DNA of 64,000 bases from Scleroderma bovista (Eukaryota; Basidiomycota; Agaricomycetes; Boletales; Sclerodermataceae), in assembly GCA_037178675.1 (NCBI GenBank), contig JAYMGJ010000373.1:1-64000 (forward strand), read 5' to 3'. Numbering within the stretch: position 1 is the first letter of the stretch; every line of letters begins with the position of its first letter. The notes below the pieces were generated by a model. The model ran no database searches. It had not been told where the DNA came from and saw only the letters and a list, made by a program, of their open reading frames with translations. The translations under genes were made by a program, and so were the position numbers. This document shows positions 56,730-64,000 of the stretch, one piece after another.

Positions 56730-59700
56730 GCAGCTCCCGGCCCTCCGCACAACCGGCGAGCTGGTTGACTCCGGAAGTGCACCCAAGGAGGCCCGCCTCA
56801 ACGCGTCCGCTCTTTTCGACCCAAACTCCCTTATGCCACATGTTTCCCTTTTGTCCTTTGATATACCTAAAATCTGCGCACTTGTGGACTCCGGGTCCAC
56901 GCATTGTTTTGTAGATTTACAATTCGCGCACAAAAACAACATTACCTCTTACTCCGTCTCTCCCATCCAACTCCGGTTGTTCGACGGTACATCAAACTAT
57001 GTAATTACTCAAGCTATCGATTTATCAGTGCAGTTCCCCGCATCTGGTGATGTCACCCCCATGACTTTTTATCTCGCTCCGTTGGATTCTGAATGCTCAA
57101 TTGTCCTTGAACATAACTGGCTCACCCACTATAATCCATTGATTGACTGGGTATTGAGTAGTTTAACATTCCGGACTCTTGCAGGAAGTTTGCCAACGCC
57201 CCCGTTGACTCCCTCTCTGGTTCCGCCCGGAAACCCTGACTCTGGCCTCTCCGGCCAGTCTACCCCAGGCCCTGCGCCATCTGTCGACACTCTGGTTTGC
57301 ACCCCCCCGCATATCTCCCTAATCAACGCAGCTGCATTCATGCGTGCATGCAGTTTAGAGGGATCCACGAAGTACCAACTTCAGCTGCGCCCTGCCGACT
57401 CAGCGAAGGCCCAGTCTTCTTCTACATCAACTCCGCCGGACCTGGACATCGTCCCTCCGGAATATCGCGACAATGCGGATGTGTTCAGTAAGGCGAAAGC
57501 CTCTGAACTTCCCCCGCATCGCAATTACGATTTGAAGATCAAACTCGAAGAAGGTTCTTCACCACCCCTGGGAACCCTTTACTCACTGTCTCTGGTCAAG
57601 CTCTCCGCTCTCCAGACGTTCATCGATGAGAATCTCACTACAGGTTTCATCCACCCTACCACTTCCTCTCATGCTGCTCCGGTCCTCTTCGTCAAAAAGA
57701 AGGACAGCTCCTTACAACTATGCGTTGACTTTAGAGGCCTAAACAAAATCACCAAAAAGGATCGCTACCCACTCCCCCTTATCTCTGATCTATTGGACTC
57801 CCCCAGCTGTGCTAAGATCTACTCCAAGATCGACCTCCAGCACGCGTACCACCTAGTCTGGATTGCTCCGGGCGATGAATGGAAGACCGCCTTCCATATG
57901 CGCTATGGGTCCTACGAGTGGTTAGTAATGCCCTTTGGCCTCACTAACACCCCTGCAGCTTTCCAGTGCTTTGTCAACATCATCTTTGCTGACATGCTGG
58001 ATGTCTGCGTCGCCGTGTACCTTGACGACATCCTCATCTACTCCAAGGATACGGAGTCTCACCAGCAGCATGTCCGGGAGGTACTCCGCCGTCTCCAGTT
58101 ACATGGCCTCTTTGCCAAACCGGAGAAATGCGAGTTCCACTCGGACTCAGTGGAATACCTTGGCTACCGTCTATCCCCTGAAGGTCTGACTATGTCTCCG
58201 GACAAAATACAAACCATCTCCGATTGGCCTGAACCTCGTAAGGTAAAGGACATCCAATCCTTCTTGGGATTTGCCAACTTCTACCGCCGGTTCATTTTCA
58301 ACTACTCCAACATTGTGGTTCCTCTTACCTGGCTCACCCGGAAAGATGCTCCTTGGATCTTCTCCGAGGACTGTCGACGCGCTTTCAATGCTCTCAAGCA
58401 CGCCTTCACCACTGCGCCCATACTCACTCACTTTATTCCGGACACCCCTATCATCGTGAAAACTGACGCCTCCAACTACACTGTCGCTGGCATCTTGTCT
58501 ATCACCTGCGCCAACGGAGAGATTTGTCTGGTCGCTTACTACTCCCGGACCTTGACTGCTCCGGAGCTGAACTACGACACCCACGATAAGGAACTCCTTG
58601 CCATCTTCAAGGCATTCCGGAACTGGCGCCATTACCTTGAAGGCTCTGCCTCCCCTGTTGACGTCGTCACCAACCACAAAAACCTGGAGTATTTCTCTAC
58701 TTCCAAAGTCCTCTCCCGCCGGCAAGCCCGGTGGTCTGAATTCCTCTCCCAGTTTAACCTTGTCATTCGTTTCCGCCCCGGAAAACTCGGTGCCAAACCG
58801 GACGCTCTCACTAGACGATGGGACATCTACCCCAAAGAGGGGGATAGTGGCTACGCCCGTGTTAATCCACAAAATCTCAGGCCGGTGTTCACCCACGAAC
58901 AACTGACTAACTCACTTCGTGCAACCATTCTAGAGTTCCCGGTCCTCTGTCAAGCAGTTGCCATCATGGACGTGGAAACACTCCACAATGACATTTTATC
59001 TGCTCTCCCCTCAGATCCCATTGCCCAGATCCACCTCTCAGACCCACCGGACTCTCATTGGTCCACTAATGAGGCAGGATTCCTCCGCCTAGATGGTCGC
59101 ATCTACGTACTGGACCTGGATGGTCTCCGCCTCCGGGTACTCCAGTACCACCATGATCACCCACTCTCTGGGCACTTTGGGCAAAACGCACCTAGTGCTA
59201 CCACCAGAGTCTCACCATTCTTCACTAACAAAGGTTATCATCCTAACATCTCCGTCTATCCAGAGCATGATATGACCTCTGCATGGGCTCATGACTACAC
59301 AGTCGACCTCAAGTCGCTGCATCAATACCTTCGAGAAGAAATGGTCAACGTGCAACTTTGCTACCAAGGTCCGGCTGATGCCAAATGTACTCCGGTGCCA
59401 GACTTCAAGGTTGGCGATCAAGTATACGTGAAAGCCAAGTACTTCTGGTCAACTCGACCATCCAAAAAGCTATCAGAGAAGAACTTGGGGCCCTACACTA
59501 TCATCGCACAAGTAGGCTCCCTCTCCTTTACGCTCTGTCTTCCAGATTCCATGCGCGCAGTTCACCCCGTCTTCCATGTCTCCCAACTCGAACTGGCCAT
59601 ACCCAATACCATACCAGACTGGATGCAACCTCCACCGCCACCGGTCGAAGTAGATGGTGAATTGGAGTTCAAGATCTCTGAGATCCTCAACTCCAAGGTT

Positions 59701-59874
59701 GACCGTCGCCGTAAATCGTGCAAGCTACTCTACTTGGTACAATGGTCCGGTTACGAGGGAACTGTCGAAGAAACGTCATGGCTCCTTGCCACTGAACTAG
59801 GCAATGCAATGGAATTGCTAGAAGAATATCATGTCCGGTACCTGGACAAACCCGGACCACTCGTGTCCATGTAA
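56701..59874 (+). pseudogene. pol: e3 pol with the integrase core deleted
   Basis: An open frame of about 1050 codons holds protease (LVDSGSTHCFVDLQFA), RT (VYLDDILIYS), RNase H (KTDASNYTVAGIL, YDTHDKELLAIFKAF) and a chromodomain (LYLVQWSGYEGTVEETSWL). Three defects stand out against e2. About 190 residues covering most of the integrase zinc region and the whole DDE core are missing between HDHPLSGHFGQN and APSATTRVSPFF. The third RNase H acid is Asn (TNHKNLEYF). One base is missing just after gag (GAGCTGGTTGAC against GAGCTGTGTTGAC in e1), so a -1 shift no longer enters this frame. It cannot support integration by itself. Confidence 0.85.
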
Positions 59875-60035
59875 TAGTACTCTCGCTCTCCGTTTCCTTT
59901 ATCTGTTTCACTCTCAATCTCCCTTATCAGTCTCAAACTTAGTATCACTCACTATCTCTCTCAGTCCAGTTTTCTCTCATAAACAAAAGTCAAACTAATT
60001 TACACTTTCTATTTACAAGGTCCGGACCAGACCAC

Positions 60036-60892
60036 TTACTCCGGCACTGGACCCTCCTGGCTCTGCAAATCTTTCTGGAGTTCCTCCAACTCCTGGTGGA
60101 TCTCCTCCTCCGGTTTGGCAAAATCCAATGTAAAGAATCGGCACTCCTCGAAAAAGGTTTTGAGACTGGTGCTCAAACGGTCGTTGGACCACGATACAGA
60201 CCGCGTAGAGTCTGCAATCCAGGCCATTTGTCCGGTCATCGCCTCCACTGTGGCTGTCAACCAGTCCATCCACTCCAGGAAAGGCCCGGTGTTGAGACCG
60301 GACCTTGACCCGGACGGGCATGCCACCTCCACGACCTCGTTGTCGTCGATGACGACCTTCGCCACCTTCTTCTTCTTCCGTTTTTCACCACCTCGCGGTG
60401 ATGTCGCTGCCTCCTTCTCCTTTGCCTTGCCCTTTCCTTTGTCCACTACCAGACCGGATCCACCTACCTCCGGCCACTCACATTTCTCCTTCAGCCCGGC
60501 ACACTTCATGCACGCCCTCTGCTTCGGTTTCTCTGGGTCTCGCTCGCACACTGCGCAGTGCTTCGCACAACGCACGCATCTGCATAGAAGTCAGTCAGAA
60601 GGCGAGAGGAAATACAATTAAAATTAAAACTTACCGGACCTCTCCAACCAGACCCGCCTCTGGCTCCTCTCTCACCCTCTTCTTCGACGACTCCTGCACC
60701 CCTGCCTTTTGCGTGGCAGCTACCTCCGCCGCCCTCTGCTTGGCAGCCACTTCCGCCGCCTTCCTCTGCTCCGACTCTGCCCTCGCTTGCAATTCCACCC
60801 TCTCCTTCTCTGCCTGCTCGCGCACCTTGCGCTCTGCCTCCTCCCTCGCCTTTCGCTCTGCCTCCGCCTTTGCACACTCCACCTCCTCGCGT
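60036..60892 (-). pseudogene. Antisense gene of e3: coiled coil with Zn2Cys6-like cluster, 5' end cut off
   Basis: It is the homologue in position of the e2 antisense gene. The 5' part begins at the e4 junction and reads ECAKAEAERKAREEAERK into an Ala/Glu/Lys coiled coil ending SSKKRVREEPEAGLVGEV. A 55-bp intron (60580–60634, GTAAGT..CAG) follows. Exon 2 has CVRCAKHCAVC, eleven residues, then CMKCAGLKEKC, i.e. C-X2-C-X6-C-X11-C-X2-C-X6-C, the spacing of fungal Zn2Cys6 clusters. Then come SPRGGEKRKKKKVAK and a helical tail (WMDWLTATVEAMTGQMAWI) to the stop at 60036. No stop interrupts this part. Loss of the N-terminus and promoter to e4 probably silences it. Confidence 0.72.
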
Positions 60893-61551
60893 TGTAGAGA
60901 CAGTCCTGTCTCTAGGTGTAGAATTGGTAGTACTGATACTGGACTCTTACCTTAGCTATGTAGGCTTGTACTTAGCTTACTAAGCAATATCCTTCTCTTC
61001 AGTGTATATCTTTGAGCTCAGTCTTGGAGTGACTGAACCACCCTTCCATTCTCTAGTTTCTTAGTCTCCTTAGTCCTTGGGAGCCTTGCCAGACCTCCAG
61101 AAGTCCCTGGGTCGAATGCACCTCATCTGAGGGAGCAGCCACCCAAACACATTGTTATCTTTTCAGCGTGCTCTCTTCTCTTCCGCCTCCCGACGCTGTC
61201 TCTCCTCTCTCCTCACCTGCTTGCGGCGACGACGCTCCTTCGCCTTCGTGTCGAGAACTGAGACAACCCTAAGGGCAAAACCCAAAGAACTACCACACAA
61301 CGAACTCTGAGAGGAAAGGATGCAAGCGTCTTAGAGCAAAGACCCAAAGAGAGCTCGAATGGAGAGCCTCTGGGTGCTGGATTGCAGCAGTATATATACT
61401 ACACTACACGTGTCCTGTGTGAGGCTATCCATTAGGCTGTATGCTGTACGAGGCAGTGAGCACAGCTGCCATCCTGTGGTAAGGCTATGCTAATGACATC
61501 GATGTCATCTAATCGTAGATTAGATAAGATAAAAAGTTAGACCGTTACACT
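60893..61551 (-). mobile_element. 3' LTR of e4
   Basis: On the minus strand it runs TGTAACGGTC to CTGTCTCTACA (TGTA..TACA ends), with TATATATAC near 61390. AAGGGGGGAGTAG at 61552–61564 is the polypurine tract. The inner boundary is firm; the outer end rests on the terminal motif and on the break in e3. Confidence 0.65.
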
Positions 61552-61560
61552 ACTCCCCCC

Positions 61561-63088
61561 TTAGGTGCAGGATTCCAGACTGCAAAAGGTAGGTTCGCAA
61601 ACGGTAAGACTTTCGGGTATCCGAGTAAATAACGAGTTGAAGTCCGACTGCACCATGCGAAGCTTCCGAGGGGCAGAAGGGTTCTGCCTATAAAAACGCT
61701 CGACTACCAGAGGGGAATTTTTCAAATTTGACGAGGGTTCCCACGTTCTTTCGTGTTCCTCGTACCCTTTCCAATGTACCAAGTACTGGAGCTGGCATCT
61801 ATAAATACGGGACGCTACAATGTAGTCTACTTCGTACTCTTCGTCGCGTTCTTCAGAGACAAGTACCGGGCCAGGCTGGGAAACAGGTTGTCCGGGGAGC
61901 AGACCTAAATAAGGCTTGACTCGAGAGACATTCACTACTGGGTGAATCCAAAGAGTCTTTGGGAGCTTAAGCTCGACCGCGTTCGGGGTTACTCAAGTGA
62001 CCTCATAGGGGCCGATCCACTTTTCTGTAAGCTTCTTAGAAGCGCGATTTAACATACGAAGATTGTCCGTTGAAAGCCAGACTTGCTGACCGATGGTATA
62101 GTCCGGGGCGGGATTTCTATGCTTATCCGCCTGAAGCTTCATGTTGCGTTTAGCCTTCTCAGAAGATTCAACGACTTTGTGAAATATGGCAGCGAAGTCT
62201 TTGGCCGCTGGGGCTATTGTCTGCACTGGCTCTACACCCATGCGCGGGGAATAACTCCGGGTAATTCCAAACGGGGAATCGGTAGTAACCTCCGAGACCA
62301 TGTTGTTCCAGACAAACTGGGCAATCTTGATCCATTTAGCCCAATCGCCTTGACAATTGCTAACGTAGGTTCGAAGGTACTGGTTGATTTCGTGGTTCAA
62401 CCGCTCCGTCTGTCCGTCAGTTTGTGGGTGGAAGGCAGTAGACATCTTGCGCTTTATGCCTAAAAGTCTGTACAACTCCCCCAGGAAGTTGCTCGCAAAG
62501 ACCGATCCACGGTCAGATATTATGGTGCTAGGAAGTCCATGTTGGCACCAAATGTGATCTCTAAATAATTCAACAGTCGAGAGAGCAGTTTCCTCCTTAG
62601 TACATGGTACAAAGACCACCTCTTTAGAGAACCGATCAACGACTACTAATATATAGTTATAACCGAGGGATTCCAGCATCTCGGTAAAGTCCATTGTGAT
62701 GTCAAGCCACGGTCCTTCTGGGACAGGGAGAGGGAGGAGGCTTCCAGAAGTCTTCTGGTTTGAAACTTTTGACTGCTGACACTTTTGACAGTGCTTTACA
62801 TAGGTTTGGATCTGCTCCTTCATCCCTTTCCAGGAGTAGTGCTTCCTGAGCCCATTAAACATAGCTTTGACACCCTTATGTCCTGCGACAGGTGTGTCAT
62901 GAAAGTCCGTTATTAGCGACAGGTGTGTCATGAAAGTCCGTTATTAGCGACTGGTGCTCTTCGTAAGTCTGATCTGTAATGTTGATCGACTTAATAGATA
63001 CGGGGTTCAGCAAGGTCTGATCCTTGTTGTCTTTGGAGCTAGATACATAATAGTCCGACCGCCTACTAAGCGGATCTGCAACGTGCAT
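61561..63088 (-). pseudogene. e4 pol fragment: integrase and chromodomain
   Basis: The frame shows the integrase zinc segment (HKGVKAMFNGLRKHYSWKG..CQKCQQSK), the catalytic core (ITMDFTEML, IISDRGSVFASN, TDGQTERLNHEINQYLR), a C-terminal part (NRASKKLTEKWIGPYEV) and a chromodomain (LQYLVHWKGYEEHERTW). A TGA at 61993–61995 separates integrase from chromodomain in the same frame. A 31-bp tandem duplication at 62887 shifts the frame near the N-terminus. Upstream only the end of RNase H remains. Confidence 0.78.
62887..62948. repeat. 31-bp tandem duplication in e4 pol
   Basis: GACAGGTGTGTCATGAAAGT and the following 11 bases occur twice in a row (62887 and 62918). As 31 is not divisible by three, it shifts the integrase reading frame. 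Confidence 0.9.
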
Positions 63089-63127
63089 CTGGTTGCATCC
63101 ACACTGAAGCTTCTAGGACTCGGCCCT

Positions 63128-64000
63128 AAGAGGGGGATACTGTCATATCCATACTTTTCCAGTCGCAACTCCGGTCTAACCATGGCCCGCCTGACCTCTC
63201 CTTAGGCATAGATGCAACTCCGGATCTAGTCCGGCCATCTCCAGCCCTATAGCTGCACTCCAGCTCAACTCCGGTCACTACGTCCATCTCCGCCTCAGGA
63301 CTAACCCCTGTCTTCTTACAGACAGATCCGCGGTCTAACTCCTCCATGTCGGACCTGTACCTACCACTAGTCGCTACTCCGGTTTCAGTCCGGCCACTCC
63401 CTTAGCCTTGTCTGTGACGTAGCCCAACTCCGGCTGGTACATCCAACTCCGGCTCAGTTCTGCTCCTGCTCCTGCTCCACTTCCTCTGTCAGGTCCACCA
63501 AAGGCTTAGGACATTTCCATGTCCAACTCCGGACCTTCCTCCGGCTACTCTGCCCTTCCTCCACCTGTGCACTCCCTCCGCTCGTGCACTCCCTCCGCTC
63601 TTGCACTTCCTCCGGTCGTGCACTTCCTCCGGTCCCACTTCCTCCGGTCCTGGACATCGGTCCGGACTTAACATTAGTTAAGTCCACCTCTGACCCTTAC
63701 CTGTCCTCTTCCGACCTAGTTCCCTTGTCCCTGCTTTTCCTCTGTCGTCCCTGTAACTCTAGTTCCCCGTGTCTGCTTCCGCTCCGGTTTATTTTCCTGT
63801 CCCTGCTTTATTTTCTTGTACCTGGTTTATTTTCCTGTCTGCTTCTGCTCCATCCCTTGTCTCGACATTAAGGTGTTTACTTGTCACCGTATATACTCAC
63901 CTTAGTTTCATTACTATATAAACTACCGTACTCCGGCCTAGTAGTCCTTAGATCAAATCTCGACTAAGATACTCCCCACTCTGTACTACCCATTATGCTC
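63128..64000 (+). mobile_element. Polypurine tract and 3' LTR of a further gypsy subfamily, cut by the window end
   Basis: AAGAGGGGGATAC (63128–63140) is followed by TGTCATATCCATAC.. at 63141. The LTR shares motifs with the e3 LTR (AGCTCAACTCCGGTCA, GTTTACTTGTCACCGTAT) but diverges elsewhere. TATATAAAC lies near 63916. The LTR continues beyond the window. Confidence 0.7.

Larger units (their letters stand above)
54582..60892 (+). mobile_element. Gypsy element e3 with chromodomain, left part up to nested e4
   Basis: It comprises a 5' LTR (54582–55212), primer site, intact gag, a long pol frame and an antisense gene cut at 60892 by e4. It is inserted in the KDZ relic (left flank ATCTA). A polypurine tract and an LTR lie right of e4 at 63128 onward, but that LTR belongs to a different subfamily. 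So e3's own 3' end is missing, recombined or outside the window. Confidence 0.85.
60893..63105 (-). mobile_element. Gypsy element e4 fragment: RNase H end, integrase, chromodomain, 3' LTR
   Basis: In minus orientation the sequence runs from HVADPLSRRSDY (63088) through integrase and chromodomain to a polypurine tract and an LTR. It l lacks its 5' LTR, gag, protease, RT and most of RNase H. It is inserted in the antisense gene of e3. Its protein sequence differs clearly from e1–e3, so it is a separate chromovirus lineage. Confidence 0.75.

Noticed and set aside
62083..62463. Plus-strand frame opposite e4 integrase
   Set aside because: It is a shadow of the integrase coding strand.
654..63088. 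Recoding of TGA as a sense codon
   Set aside because: Many TGA codons interrupt good frames, but intact genes here also end in TGA (for example 20349), sister element copies have Arg at those sites, and decay of CGA explains them more simply.

Overview
The window reads as nuclear DNA of a mushroom-forming basidiomycete (Agaricomycetes). Genes carry short GT–AG introns of about 48–67 bp. Families typical of that class are present: a FunK1-type kinase, a DUF6532 protein, a KDZ transposase, a DDE_3-type transposase and chromodomain Ty3/gypsy elements. I see no bacterial-style operons, rRNA genes or CRISPR arrays. The species cannot be named from this sequence.

Layout. 0.65–3.7 kb: two minus-strand multi-exon genes of unknown function, one with a premature TGA. 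7.5–9.9 kb: decayed remains of a P-type Ca2+-ATPase exon and of an STT4-like phosphatidylinositol 4-kinase. 11.4–13.6 kb: a small gene and an intact three-exon gene, tail-to-tail with a 5'-truncated DDE transposase (13.7–14.4 kb). 14.5–15.7 kb: a proline-rich gene hit by a solo LTR. 17.2–18.0 kb: a ~120-bp tandem repeat. 20.3–29.0 kb: three consecutive minus-strand genes (DUF6532, FunK1 kinase, an unidentified protein), each pierced in an exon by a solo LTR with a perfect 5-bp target-site duplication (TSD). 29.0–41.0 kb: two chromodomain gypsy elements, e1 (3'-truncated) and e2 (complete, 7.6 kb, TSD CTACT). 41.7–42.4 kb: a large inverted repeat. 43.5–49.4 kb: repeat R2, then two near-identical LTRs flanking an unidentified gene and a tRNA-like sequence, one LTR with a tRNA-iMet half-molecule primer site. 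49.8–54.6 kb: a KDZ transposase relic split by a 2-kb repeat. 54.6–64 kb: a third gypsy element, e3, with a further gypsy fragment (e4) nested in it.

Four themes stand out. (1) Gypsy elements e2 and e3 carry, antisense between pol and the 3' LTR, a spliced gene for a coiled-coil protein with a Zn2Cys6-like cysteine cluster and a conserved SPRGG-KRK basic patch; in e2 it has its own TATA box. This is my best candidate for an undescribed system. (2) e1, e2 and e3 share Tf1-like self-priming: a 10–11-nt primer-binding site 2 nt after the 5' LTR is complementary to the LTR just downstream of its TATA box. (3) Gag and Pol are joined by a -1 shift at A-AAA-AAA. (4) Nearly all premature stops in the window are TGA at positions best explained as former CGA, a signature of CpG deamination in methylated DNA.

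Most genes here are repeat-associated or broken. The clearest intact host-type candidates are at 2514–3658 and 12031–13622. Family names come from recognition by eye; no database search was possible.
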